From an uncultured Bacteroidales bacterium (GTDB lineage: Bacteria > Bacteroidota > Bacteroidia > Bacteroidales > UBA932), in the NCBI GenBank assembly GCA_900316955.1, contig ONEX01000014.1, forward strand, positions 27,614-91,613: DNA of 64,000 bases, read 5' to 3'. The translations under genes were made by a program, and so were the position numbers. Positions 7,620-16,437 of this stretch are shown piece by piece. Under the pieces are notes generated by a model that did no database searches, was not told the DNA's origin, and saw only the letters and a list, made by a program, of their open reading frames with translations. Every line of letters starts with the position of its first letter. The stretch's first letter is position 1.

Positions 7620-10547
7620 TTAGAAGGTGACGGTCGCACCCAGGGTGACAACGCGGGTTTCGGGATAGCCGACGCCGTTGTCCACGCCCGGCGTCAGTCC
7701 GTTGGTGGACAGCAGGGCCGGGTCGGTTCCGGTGTAACCGGTGATGGTGTACAGGTCGGTCGCGGTCAGGAAGATGCGGAGGCTCCGGATGATGTCGTTG
7801 TTGGGATTCAGCGTGTAGCCCAGGGAGACATTCTGGATCTTCATGAAGTCGCCGTGCTCCAGGAAGTAGGAGGTGACGACGCCGCCGTATTCGCGGATAT
7901 CCTTGTCGCGGGTGTAAGCGGTGCGGAAGACATTGGCGTTACCGGAGCTCTGGAGGTTGCCGGCGCGGCGGTTGTTGTAGATCATGTGGCCGAAAGCGCC
8001 GTTCATGAACACGTTCAGGTCCCAGTGCTTGTAGCGGAACGTGTTGTTCCAGGACAGGAAGAGCTTCGGGATGGTGTTGCCGATGTAGCGCTTGAAGGCG
8101 GCGTTGGCGGAGGCGGCGGTGATGACGTTGCCGTCGTTGTCGTACACCATCATGTCGCCGAACTCGTTCACGCCGGCGGCCTCGTAGCCGTACAGGGTGC
8201 CGAGGCGGCTGCCTTCGGTATAGCGGTAGTAGTAGGAGGTCTGTCCCAGGCCGCCGGTGCCCAGCATGTCGATGTAGGAGGCGCCGTAGATCTGGTTGGA
8301 CAGGGTCTTGATCCGGGAGTAGCCGACGGAGGCGTTGATGCCGGAAGTCCAGGTGAAGTCCTTCTTCTTGACGATGTCGCCGTCCAGGGCGAGCTCGGCG
8401 CCGAGGTTCTGGGTCTCACCCACGTTCACGAGGATGGAGCTGTGGATGAACGGCGGCTGCGGAGCGGTGTAGTTGTACAGCAGGTCCGGGCTGCGGCGGT
8501 CGTACAGGTCGAGGCTACCGCGGAGGCGGTTGTCGAAGAAGACGAAGTCGAGACCGACGTTCACGGACACGAGCTTCTCCCAGCGCAGGTCCGGATTCGC
8601 GTTGGAGGCCGGGCGATAGCCCTTCACCCACTCACCGTCCATGAAATACTGGCCATGGCTGCCGTAGGTCGGGCGGGACACGTTGGAACCGCCGCGACGG
8701 CCGGTGACACCGTAGGAGACACGGGGCTTGAGGCTGTTGATCCAGCGGGCGCCCTGCATGAACTCCATGTTCGCCATTTCCCAGGCGAGGGAGGCGGCGG
8801 GGAAGTTACCCCACTTGTGGTTCGCGCCGAAGTTGGTGGCGCCTTCGTGACGGAGGGACAGGGAAGCGAAGATGGTGTTGTTCCAGTTGTAGTTCACACG
8901 GCCCAGGAGGGCGATGACCTTGGACAGGGACTTGCCGGAGCCCATGCCCGCCTGGGCGGGGTTCTCGGTCCGGGCGGTACCGGCACCGATGTCGTTCCAC
9001 AGGAGGGAGTCATAGGTGAAGCCGCGGTTGGTCATGTTCATGCTCTCCGAGTTGTGGTCCTGGTAGGAGTAGCCGGCCACCGCGTTGAGGTGGTGGGCGC
9101 CCTGGTGGAAGGAGTAGTTGAACAGCCACTCGAGCTGGTTGCGCCAGTTCTTGCTGTAGCTCAGGGAAGCGGTGCCCTCATAGCCGTTCCAGTACTTGTC
9201 GTGGGACTCGATGGGGGTGTAGTTGTTGGACTTGTAGTCGTTGTAGTCCAGGGAGTAGGTGACCGTGGAGCTGAGGTTGTGGACTTCATTCTTGATGAAG
9301 TTCGCCTTCAGGGACACGGCGCCGGTGGTGTACAGGCGCTGGCCGTTCGCGGTCTTGTTGAGCATCGCCTCCACCGGGTTCGTGGCGCCGGTCGGAGCCG
9401 TCGGCTGGTAGTAGGAACCGTCCTCGTTGTAGATCGGGAACGTCGGGTTGATGGTCAGGGCGGTGCCGAAGGAGCCGTCGTTGCCGTATTCCTCGTTCAC
9501 GCGACGCGCGTTCAGGCTGATGTTCAGCTGGAGGATGTCCTTGATGAGGCGCTGCTCCACGGCGGCGCGGGCGCCGAATTCCTCACGGGCGTCCACAAGG
9601 TCCACACCGAGGGAGTTCTTATAGGACACGGAAGCGTTGTAGGAACCCTTGGCGGTGCTGCCGTCCACGCCCACGTAGTGGCTGTGACCATAGGAGAAGT
9701 CGCGCAGGAGCGCGTTGTACCAGTCCGTGCGGTAGCCATAGTCGGTGCCGCGGCGGGAGCGGACCCACTCGTCCGGAGAGAGGACCTCGATCGGGGCCTT
9801 CACGAAGTTCACGTTGAACGCGCCGTCATAGGTGACATGGGCCGTGCCGGCCTCGTCCTTGGAGCCCTTCTTGGTGGTCACGAGGATGACGCCGTTCGCG
9901 CCGGCCGTACCATAGATGGAAGCGGAAGCCGCATCCTTCAGGACGGTCATGGACTCGATGTCCTGCGGAGCCAGGGAACGGATGTCGCCGCCCGGGACGC
10001 CGTCGATCACCACGAGCGGGCCGTTGCCGGCCTGCAGGGAGGTGGCGCCACGGATCTGGTAGTCGGAACCGGAGTTCGGGTTGGAGCCCTGGCTCGTCAC
10101 GACGTTCAGGCCGGCAACCTTACCGGTGAGCATCGTCATCGGGTTGTTGGTGGTGCCGCGGAAGAAGTCCTTGCTGTCCACCTGGACGATGGACGCGGAA
10201 ACCTCCTTCTTGGACAGGGTACCGTAACCGATGACCACGACTTCGTCCAGGAACTCGGTGTCCTCGAGGAGGAGCACCTTGGCCGGGACTTCGGAGGCCT
10301 TGAAAACTTGGGTGGCGTAACCGATGCAGCTGATTTCAACCAGCGCATCAGCATCCGGGACGCGAAGGACGAAATCTCCGTCCAGGCCGGTCGTCGTGCC
10401 GTTCGTCGTGCCTTGCTGCAAGACGGTGGCGCCGATCACCGGGCCCATCGCATCCTCCACCACGCCTTTGACCAGGTATCCGCCCTGGGCGGACACCAGA
10501 CCCGCTGCCAGAAGCAGGAGGGTCAATGCGGAAAGAATCCTTTTCAT
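7620..10547 (-). CDS. susC: SusC/RagA-family TonB-dependent outer-membrane transporter (locus 1)
   Basis: A 975-residue transporter that imports maltooligosaccharides across the outer membrane using TonB energy. It has a signal peptide (about 1-20), a carboxypeptidase-regulatory-like domain (about 25-105, with VVEDAMGPVIGATVLQQG), the plug beginning at EVVVIGYGT, and a long beta-barrel ending in VTLGATVTF with a terminal Phe, as outer-membrane proteins have. It is the first gene of the susC-D-E/F-GH13-susA run. The promoter lies at 10593-10624 and a palindrome at 10658-10680 between it and susR. Its 5' coding region closely resembles that of the second susC at 24809. Confidence 0.93.
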   Translation of the reverse strand: MKRILSALTLLLLAAGLVSAQGGYLVKGVVEDAMGPVIGATVLQQGTTNGTTTGLDGDFVLRVPDADALVEISCIGYATQVFKASEVPAKVLLLEDTEFLDEVVVIGYGTLSKKEVSASIVQVDSKDFFRGTTNNPMTMLTGKVAGLNVVTSQGSNPNSGSDYQIRGATSLQAGNGPLVVIDGVPGGDIRSLAPQDIESMTVLKDAASASIYGTAGANGVILVTTKKGSKDEAGTAHVTYDGAFNVNFVKAPIEVLSPDEWVRSRRGTDYGYRTDWYNALLRDFSYGHSHYVGVDGSTAKGSYNASVSYKNSLGVDLVDAREEFGARAAVEQRLIKDILQLNISLNARRVNEEYGNDGSFGTALTINPTFPIYNEDGSYYQPTAPTGATNPVEAMLNKTANGQRLYTTGAVSLKANFIKNEVHNLSSTVTYSLDYNDYKSNNYTPIESHDKYWNGYEGTASLSYSKNWRNQLEWLFNYSFHQGAHHLNAVAGYSYQDHNSESMNMTNRGFTYDSLLWNDIGAGTARTENPAQAGMGSGKSLSKVIALLGRVNYNWNNTIFASLSLRHEGATNFGANHKWGNFPAASLAWEMANMEFMQGARWINSLKPRVSYGVTGRRGGSNVSRPTYGSHGQYFMDGEWVKGYRPASNANPDLRWEKLVSVNVGLDFVFFDNRLRGSLDLYDRRSPDLLYNYTAPQPPFIHSSILVNVGETQNLGAELALDGDIVKKKDFTWTSGINASVGYSRIKTLSNQIYGASYIDMLGTGGLGQTSYYYRYTEGSRLGTLYGYEAAGVNEFGDMMVYDNDGNVITAASANAAFKRYIGNTIPKLFLSWNNTFRYKHWDLNVFMNGAFGHMIYNNRRAGNLQSSGNANVFRTAYTRDKDIREYGGVVTSYFLEHGDFMKIQNVSLGYTLNPNNDIIRSLRIFLTATDLYTITGYTGTDPALLSTNGLTPGVDNGVGYPETRVVTLGATVTF

Positions 10548-10592
10548 TGGGTTGGTAGTTGGTTATATTGGGTTACTGTTGTCAGTGTACCG

Positions 10593-10624
10593 CAAAATTA
10601 CCGGGATTCTCACGCGCGTCCGAA
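10593..10624 (-). promoter_or_regulatory. Promoter of the locus 1 susC operon
   Basis: On the minus strand the -7 box is TAATTTTG (10593-10600), an exact match to TAnnTTTG. TTCG, one change from TTTG, lies 20 bases upstream (10621-10624). The leader to the susC ATG is about 45 bases. Confidence 0.65.
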
Positions 10625-10657
10625 TAACATAGGGAAAATATAATTCTAAAACATTTT

Positions 10658-10680
10658 AATACGCTGTGAACCAGCGTATT
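10658..10680. promoter_or_regulatory. Perfect 9-bp palindrome, possible SusR operator
   Basis: AATACGCTG (10658-10666) and its exact reverse complement (10672-10680) are separated by 5 bases. The site lies between the susR stop and the susC promoter, centred about 70 bases upstream of the -7 box, a place suited to an activator. There is no T-run typical of a terminator. The link to SusR is an inference. Confidence 0.5.
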
Positions 10681-10723
10681 GACACCCTCCTCCGGGGTAA
10701 AAAATATAACGGTTGTATTGGCC

Positions 10724-12319
10724 TTACCGGGCCCCAATCTTCATAATCTCGGCCTCGAACTGCTCGTTTTCCACCCAGGACTTGTTCTTCACCCGCGTCT
10801 TGTAGGTGTTGATGGTGTGGACGGAGTAGTCCAGGAACCTGGCAATGCGGTCCGTCTCGGAGATGCCGAGGCGGATGAGGGCGAAGATGCGCATCTCCGG
10901 GGTGAGGCCTTCCGCGGGGAACCGCTGCTCCGTTTCCGGGAACAGGGCGTTGTAGTCGTTGACGAAAGTCGGGAAGATCTTGAGGAAGGTGTGGTCGAAG
11001 GACTCGTACATCTCGTCCCGCTCCTTGGCGATGGTGGATTCCTTCAGGGACCGGCGCAGCTCGTCATACTGCCGGGTGACGATCATCCGGTCCACCATCT
11101 TGTACAGCTGCGCCATCTTGTCCAGGAACTCGGAATTGATGTAGAACGAGTTGCCGATGTACTCGGACTTGATCTCGTTCGCCTCCGCGAGCTGGGCGTT
11201 CGCGGCCTCGAGCTGCGCGTTCCGCTCCTCGATGGTCGCGCGCGCCTCGTGCAGGCGGCGGTATTGACGGCGGATGAACCAGATGGCGACGCCGGCGGCC
11301 AGCAGGAGCGCCGCGGCCAGTCCGACCGCGAGCGCCAGCAGGTTCCGCTCCCGCCGCAGGCTGTCGTAATGGTTCTTCTCCACGAGGGGCAGCACCGCGC
11401 CGACCTCCAGCTTACGGAGGCGGGCATTGTAGAAATTGGCGTCGTCGAAGGACTCCCGGACATAGCGGGACGGCCGCTCCACCTCTCCCCTTCTCGTCAG
11501 GTACTCGGCCAGCATCCGCAGCGCCGTCGTCTCCTTCGTGGAGGACTTAAGGTCGAAGATGGCCGACTCGCACAGCGACTGGATGGCCTCGTCGTCCCGG
11601 CCCAGGCAATGCTGGAGCCAGCCGGTGGACGACGCGAAAATGGCACGCTGATGGTAATCGAGGTTCTCGTCGGAGAGCAGGCGGCTGAACGCCGCGATGC
11701 CCTCCTCGTACTGGGCGCTCTCCATCAGGTAGTTCGCCCGGTATTCCCACCAGACGGGCGATTCCACCGGGACCATCTCCATGATCTTCCGGCTGTACTC
11801 CTCCCCCACCCGGGAATACTCGTCCCAATACGGGGCCGTCTGGGAATAGCCGCGGGCGGAATAGTTCAGCCGCACCTGCATCTTGTAGTATTCCAAGAGC
11901 GTCGCCGGCGAAACCCCCTCCACGTCCAGGGCATTCATTACGTCGAAAGCCTCCTTGTACAGGCCGGCCGAAATCAGGCAGAACGTCGTGGCGCAACTGG
12001 CCTCCACCCGCGCGTCAGGGAGCTCCGCCGCGGCCGCCAGCCGGGCCATCTCCTGCGCATATGCATAGGCCGAATCATACTTGTAGCTCTGATACTCCTC
12101 GTACAAGGCCCGCGAGAAATTGTACCGGTCACGGTCGTCCAGCGACGCCCGGAGCCGCCCCCGCAGCTGCACGATGCGGGCTTCCTTCTGCGCGTCGTAC
12201 TCCCCCTTCTTCGCCAGCTCCGCATCCAGCTCGTCCAGCCACGGCTCGCCCCGCTCCCGCCCTTGCATGGGCAGCAGCACAAAAAGAAGCAGCGCGATGA
12301 AATGGACAACTTTCCGCAT
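10724..12319 (-). CDS. susR: SusR-like membrane transcriptional regulator
   Basis: A 531-residue protein matching SusR of B. thetaiotaomicron in length and layout. It has an N-terminal signal or membrane segment (about 1-18), a periplasmic helical TPR-like region, a transmembrane segment near residue 325 (LLALAVGLAAALLLAAGVAIWF), a coiled coil (about 350-385), and a C-terminal LuxR-like helix-turn-helix including TDRIARFLDYSVHTINTYKTRV. SusR is known to sense maltose or longer products and to activate sus genes. It lies directly upstream of susC in the same direction. ATG at 12319 is preferred over the GTG just before it. A weak -7 box (TATCTTG, 12327-12333) ends 7 bases before the ATG. Confidence 0.85.
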   Translation of the reverse strand: MRKVVHFIALLLFVLLPMQGRERGEPWLDELDAELAKKGEYDAQKEARIVQLRGRLRASLDDRDRYNFSRALYEEYQSYKYDSAYAYAQEMARLAAAAELPDARVEASCATTFCLISAGLYKEAFDVMNALDVEGVSPATLLEYYKMQVRLNYSARGYSQTAPYWDEYSRVGEEYSRKIMEMVPVESPVWWEYRANYLMESAQYEEGIAAFSRLLSDENLDYHQRAIFASSTGWLQHCLGRDDEAIQSLCESAIFDLKSSTKETTALRMLAEYLTRRGEVERPSRYVRESFDDANFYNARLRKLEVGAVLPLVEKNHYDSLRRERNLLALAVGLAAALLLAAGVAIWFIRRQYRRLHEARATIEERNAQLEAANAQLAEANEIKSEYIGNSFYINSEFLDKMAQLYKMVDRMIVTRQYDELRRSLKESTIAKERDEMYESFDHTFLKIFPTFVNDYNALFPETEQRFPAEGLTPEMRIFALIRLGISETDRIARFLDYSVHTINTYKTRVKNKSWVENEQFEAEIMKIGAR

Positions 12320-12408
12320 CACGCTGCAAGATAATGATTTTCAGTGAGAAAAAGAAACAGAGGGCGACAAGAAGCTCTCCCAGGAAGGAATCCGGCTAAT
12401 CCGGCCTA

Positions 12409-13902
12409 TTACTTCTTCTCAAACATAATCCAGCCGGCCGCGTCGTTGAAGAAGACGTCGTAGGTGCCGGCGGGAAGGCTGAGGGTGCCATCGGGAGCAT
12501 AGCTGTTGTTAAAGCTCACCGGCGAAGACATGTGGTCGGCATCGATGTGACCATCGTTCCATTGGACCTTCCAACTGCCATTGTATATCTTCCACCCGAC
12601 ATTCACGTCGGAAGCAAAGGTCACTGTCGTCGTCCAATTGTGGCCTACGGGCTGATCCATGGCGATACGTCCTTGCTCCCAGTTGGTGAAGTCACCGACC
12701 AGATACAATTGGTCGTGGTGATATTCATTGTCCACCCTGTCCGTCGTATATGTCCAATTGCCGTTATCCAAGGTCAGCGATACTTTCCAAACGCCGACAT
12801 CACCATAGATATTGCCGACATTCTCCCCGTACGAAGCGTGATTGTTGTCATTTCTGCCCCCGATGACATTGAACCAATCTGTTCCGAGATTGAATCCCTG
12901 GAGAATCCGGAATCCAAGGTCCCTGTCCCCCCGAGGGCCCCGGTGACTGTATAACGCTCCCATGAAAGAAATAGGATTCGCACCGGTCTGAATCATCCGG
13001 GCAGATTTGATATCGTCCGACCAGTCCGTCTCGGTGCTCGTCAGATAAAACTCTTTGCACTGGGGATCGAAAGCGGGCATCTTGAGCAGATGCGCCTGCG
13101 CAGCTGTAAAGGAAGAGGACCGCTTTTTCTTGTAAAAGGCAAACTGGACATCGCGGCCGGCATGGGTGCGGAAAACACCGGAAGTGATGGACAAGGAAAA
13201 GCCGCCGTCATAAGTCGCAGCCGGCAGACAGAAATAATAAGGCTCGTTTAAAGCCCACGGAGCGGAAACAGTCATCCCGTTGTCACCTGCAGAGGAGAGA
13301 GACGTGCCGTTGACCGCAAATTTGCCGGTAATAGGCCGAGTTCCCGGGACAGAGAACTCCACGTTTTGGGGGTCCAGCCCGGAACTCGGATAGCTGGGTG
13401 CCGTGGTAAACGGAGAGACGTACACCATCGAGGCCAGATGCTGAAAGGCCATGGATCCTGCGCTGACAGTCGCTTTCATCGGAATGGTCCTGTTCATGGC
13501 GGCAACGCTGGCATAGCTCGCGGGCAGGACGATTTGGTTCGGATTGTCCTCGACGGCAATGGAAGCAGGATAATAAGCCGTGGCGCCATCATCAATCCGG
13601 TCTCCTGTCGCAATTTCGAAAGTGAATGTCGGGGAATCGACAGAGAAATCGCCACTCTGGATAACGCCGACAACCAGATTACCCTGGCTGGTAAACAGGG
13701 CGACCTGATCATCCGAGGCCCACGTTCCTGCCCCGCTGACGGGATCGAAAGACAATCTCGTCTCCGGATCGAACGTGGCTTTCAACGAGACCGTATAGGT
13801 CTTGGTTTCGGAAACCTCTATGTTTTCGTCCGTCACGGGCAGGGTTTCCCGGGAACAGGCGGCCAGCAGCAAGGCTGCGGCGAAGTAAATCATTCTTTTC
13901 AT
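12409..13902 (-). CDS. Lipoprotein with fimbrillin-like N-terminus and SusE/F-like C-terminus
   Basis: About 497 residues from the ATG at 13902, which begins a clean lipoprotein signal ending in LLAAC; an in-frame ATG at 13914 is less likely. The N-terminal part (about 25-280) looks like Bacteroidales fimbrillin or Mfa-like surface proteins: TKTYTVSLKATFDPETRLSF, the WASDDQVALFTS motif and a later AQAHLLKM. The C-terminal part (about 285-497) has two SusE/F-like beta domains, the second starting DQLYLVGDFTNWEQG. It is separated from the amylase gene by a terminator and preceded by a 45-residue ORF. A surface glycan-binding or adhesive role is inferred. AT content is higher than in its neighbours, which may point to separate acquisition. 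Confidence 0.65.
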   Translation of the reverse strand: MKRMIYFAAALLLAACSRETLPVTDENIEVSETKTYTVSLKATFDPETRLSFDPVSGAGTWASDDQVALFTSQGNLVVGVIQSGDFSVDSPTFTFEIATGDRIDDGATAYYPASIAVEDNPNQIVLPASYASVAAMNRTIPMKATVSAGSMAFQHLASMVYVSPFTTAPSYPSSGLDPQNVEFSVPGTRPITGKFAVNGTSLSSAGDNGMTVSAPWALNEPYYFCLPAATYDGGFSLSITSGVFRTHAGRDVQFAFYKKKRSSSFTAAQAHLLKMPAFDPQCKEFYLTSTETDWSDDIKSARMIQTGANPISFMGALYSHRGPRGDRDLGFRILQGFNLGTDWFNVIGGRNDNNHASYGENVGNIYGDVGVWKVSLTLDNGNWTYTTDRVDNEYHHDQLYLVGDFTNWEQGRIAMDQPVGHNWTTTVTFASDVNVGWKIYNGSWKVQWNDGHIDADHMSSPVSFNNSYAPDGTLSLPAGTYDVFFNDAAGWIMFEKK

Positions 13903-13915
13903 CGCCCATCCCATT

Positions 13916-14053
13916 TTAATCCCACTGTCCCTCTTCGACAGTGACAGACTGTGCACTCACACCGCCCCTTTGGGTTTCATAGAGGAGCCCTTCCTCCAGA
14001 TTCAAAATCAGCAACTCGCATTCCGGAGCCACATAAATGTTCTTCCGATTCAT
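13916..14053 (-). CDS. Small unknown protein, 45 aa
   Basis: A 45-codon ORF starting MNRKNIYVAPECELL and ending VTVEEGQWD, followed by TAA. The pattern of a short basic start, a VAPE-type motif, a hydrophobic stretch and an acidic tail recalls small proteins often found before fimbrial or lipoprotein genes in Bacteroidales. It ends 1 base before an ATG at 13914 and 13 bases before the preferred start of the next gene, so the two are probably cotranscribed. No function is known to me. Confidence 0.5.
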   Translation of the reverse strand: MNRKNIYVAPECELLILNLEEGLLYETQRGGVSAQSVTVEEGQWD

Positions 14054-14089
14054 AAAAAAGAATACTATAACTAACTTTCAGCGGGTAAA

Positions 14090-14118
14090 GTTACGCTTTT
14101 TTCGGGAAAAAGCGTAAC
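14090..14118. terminator. Terminator-like hairpin after susG
   Basis: A perfect 12-bp inverted repeat (14090-14101 with 14107-14118) around a 5-base loop begins 5 bases beyond the susG stop. The stem's inner part is a T-run opposite an A-run, so it could work in either direction. It marks the end of the second starch operon. Confidence 0.75.
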
Positions 14119-14122
14119 CTGC

Positions 14123-16345
14123 TTACAGCTTGAACACTACGGACGAGTTCGGGCCGAGGGTGAGGGTGGTGTGGTCGTAGGTGGCCGTACCCAGGAGGCC
14201 GACGGCGCGGGACATGTCGTCCTTGACGGTGACGTCCTTCGCCGTGCCCGCCGTGTTGTGGATGACGAGGAGCTTCTGGCTGCCGGCGGTCATGTACCAG
14301 GCGGCGATGGAGCCTCCGTTGCCGGGGGCCACGGTCATCGTGCCTTCGGCCAGGGCCGGGTAAATGTTGCGGAGACGGCTCCAGGTCTTGTACACGTTCA
14401 GGAGGGAGTTCGCATCGGCTTTCTGGGCCTCCACGGAGATGGAGGAGGTGAGCATCGCGTTGTCTACCTTGCTGACGCCCTTCTTCGCGCAGTCGCTGCC
14501 GCTCTTGTTCCACATCATCGGGGTGCGGACATATTCGTCGCCGCCGCCCTTCGTTCCATAGTAGCCGAGCTCTTCACCCTGGTACACGAAAGGCTTGCCG
14601 GCCGTGGTGAGCAGCATCGCGGCCGCCTGCTTCTCCTTCGCCAGGTTCTTGCCGAGGGCTTCCGCCGCGCGGTCCTGGTCGTGGTTGGTCATGAAGATGG
14701 ACGTGATGGCGTCCGGACGGACCGCCGTATGGTCGGAGATGAAGCCGCTCACCGCGGACACGTAGCCGGCGGCATTGCCGCTCAACGCCTTCTTCAGTTC
14801 ATCGAAGTAAGCGAACTCGAAGCAGGAATTGATGCCCTTGTAGTAGTTCTTCTCGACTCCGTGCGACTCCCAGGCCTCAGCGACCATGAAGATGTCGTCC
14901 GTGTGGCCCGCCGCCTTGTAGGTGGCGTTGCAGTGGTCGTACCACTTCTTCAGCAAGGTCTGGTTGGCCGTATTGTTGTAGGAGTTGATGCCGCCGCAGA
15001 TGTGCTTGACCGCATCCAGGCGGAGTCCGTCCACCCCCAGGTTGATCCATTTGTCGGCCGAACCGGCGAGGGCCTGGAACGTGGGATTGTCCTCAGCCGT
15101 CGCGGGATCGCCGTAGTTCAGGTCCGGCATCCAGTCGCTGAAGCAACCCATGTAGTACAGGGTTTCCGTGGTCACGTTCGAGAGTTCGATCTTGTAGCGG
15201 CCCGAGCCGGTGAAACTCATGTCTTCGCCATCCGGGACCAGGTCGACCGCCTTCCCCTCCGTGATCGTGACCTTGCCGGAAGCGCCGAACTTGGATCCGG
15301 GATCCCAGTTCATGTATTTGCGGATCAGCATGCCGCAGGAACCGTTGACCTCGAACACCAGATACAAGGTTCCGTCCCCGCGGTCCTTGAACCGGAGCTC
15401 CTGCGCGGCCGAACCATCCTTCCAGGTGTACAGGTTCCAGTTCGATGAGCCCGTGGTCACGGCCTCGGTGGTCTTGGTCACGGTCAGCTTCGGCGATCCG
15501 GAAGTGGCCTGTTTCCACTCGCCCGCCTGGTAGGTCGTTCCCTTCAGCATCGGGAACTTGGTATAGTCCGCCGAGGGATTGGAGCTGAAGAAATAGTAGT
15601 CCCGGTACTGGGAGGACGGGTCGGCCAGGGCCTGCTTGAACCAGGCGTTGCCCTTGCCGGAATGGTTCAGGACATAGTCCATGTAGATCTTGATGCCCTT
15701 GCCATGGGCCGCGTCGATCAGGTTCTTGAAGTCCTCCTGGGTGCCGTACAACGGGTTCACATCGTAGTAATCCGTGACGTCATAGGCGTGGTAGCTGTCC
15801 GACGGATGCGCCGGCGACAGCCACAGCCCCGTCACGCCCATCTCGTCCAGGTAATCCAGCTTGTTCTGGATGCCCTTGAAGTCACCGATGCCGTCGCCGT
15901 TGCTGTCGGCGAAGGAGTAGATCAGGAGCTGGTAGGTCGTGGAAGAGCGCTTGGTGCCGTCGAAGCTGTCGGGGTTCGCCACGACCGTGACGATGTTCTT
16001 TCCCTTCTGGGACACGGCGACCGAGACGGTGCTCGAACCCTTGACGGAAATCGAACCGGAACGGTCCTCGCCCGTGTTGGTATCGACCGTCACCGCCAGG
16101 GTGGCCTTGCCGGTGCCGGAGGTTTTCTCCATATGGATCCAGGAGGCGGAAGGCGTGGCCGTCCAATCCTTTTCCGTGGTGACGTACACGAGCTTGGTCG
16201 ATGCGTCCTCGGCCTCGAAATCGAGCGAGGCGGGGCTCACCGTCAGGGTGTCCTGCACTTCCGGCTTGTTCTTCGTCGGGTCGCAGGAGAAGAGGACCAG
16301 CAGCGCGGCCAGGGAGGCCAGGATGGAGATGAGAGTCCGTTTCAT
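14123..16345 (-). CDS. susG: SusG-like surface alpha-amylase, BACON plus GH13 with inserted module
   Basis: A 740-residue lipoprotein (signal ending FSC, Cys21). Residues about 33-117 form a BACON domain, followed by the GH13 barrel. Motifs: DYVLNH (223-228), GLRLDAVKH (440-448, nucleophile D444), VAEAW (acid/base E490) and TNHDQD. An extra module of about 140 residues (about 260-400) interrupts domain B, the place where B. thetaiotaomicron SusG carries CBM58; homology of the inserts is inferred from position only. SusG is the cell-surface enzyme that cuts starch before uptake. The gene follows the SusE/F gene after 92 bases holding a REP-like repeat and the shared GC-rich hairpin, and is followed by a terminator. 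Confidence 0.87.
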   Translation of the reverse strand: MKRTLISILASLAALLVLFSCDPTKNKPEVQDTLTVSPASLDFEAEDASTKLVYVTTEKDWTATPSASWIHMEKTSGTGKATLAVTVDTNTGEDRSGSISVKGSSTVSVAVSQKGKNIVTVVANPDSFDGTKRSSTTYQLLIYSFADSNGDGIGDFKGIQNKLDYLDEMGVTGLWLSPAHPSDSYHAYDVTDYYDVNPLYGTQEDFKNLIDAAHGKGIKIYMDYVLNHSGKGNAWFKQALADPSSQYRDYYFFSSNPSADYTKFPMLKGTTYQAGEWKQATSGSPKLTVTKTTEAVTTGSSNWNLYTWKDGSAAQELRFKDRGDGTLYLVFEVNGSCGMLIRKYMNWDPGSKFGASGKVTITEGKAVDLVPDGEDMSFTGSGRYKIELSNVTTETLYYMGCFSDWMPDLNYGDPATAEDNPTFQALAGSADKWINLGVDGLRLDAVKHICGGINSYNNTANQTLLKKWYDHCNATYKAAGHTDDIFMVAEAWESHGVEKNYYKGINSCFEFAYFDELKKALSGNAAGYVSAVSGFISDHTAVRPDAITSIFMTNHDQDRAAEALGKNLAKEKQAAAMLLTTAGKPFVYQGEELGYYGTKGGGDEYVRTPMMWNKSGSDCAKKGVSKVDNAMLTSSISVEAQKADANSLLNVYKTWSRLRNIYPALAEGTMTVAPGNGGSIAAWYMTAGSQKLLVIHNTAGTAKDVTVKDDMSRAVGLLGTATYDHTTLTLGPNSSVVFKL

Positions 16346-16364
16346 AAGGCAGTCGATGTTTGAG

Positions 16365-16385
16365 ATTCCCGGTCAAGCCGGGAAT
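16365..16385. repeat. REP-like palindrome, copy A
   Basis: A 21-base imperfect palindrome, ATTCCCGG and CCGGGAAT around TCAAG, lying between the SusE/F gene and susG. Related copies occur at 35011-35031, 60550-60570 and 62105-62125, and a half copy lies near 28504-28518. Confidence 0.75.
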
Positions 16386-16401
16386 GACGGTTACTTGGCA
16401 G

Positions 16402-16427
16402 GCCGGGGTCCGGTCAGGGGCCCCGGC
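16402..16427. repeat. GC-rich hairpin, copy 2, between SusE/F and GH13 genes
   Basis: Arms 16402-16411 and 16418-16427 are identical in sequence to the hairpin at 3357-3382, including the loop and several flanking bases. It starts 11 bases after the SusE/F stop codon. On the minus strand it is not followed by a T-run. Confidence 0.7.
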
Positions 16428-16437
16428 CCGAAAAAAG

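Noticed and set aside
6300-10643. A plus-strand open frame of over 1400 codons opposite susC and susD
   Set aside because: It is antisense to clear genes. High GC with strong codon bias makes long open frames on the other strand; composition is Val/Gly/His/Arg-rich with no domain.
10681-10723. GC-rich stretch after susR as a terminator
   Set aside because: Only a 4-bp stem can form and the T-run is not placed after it.
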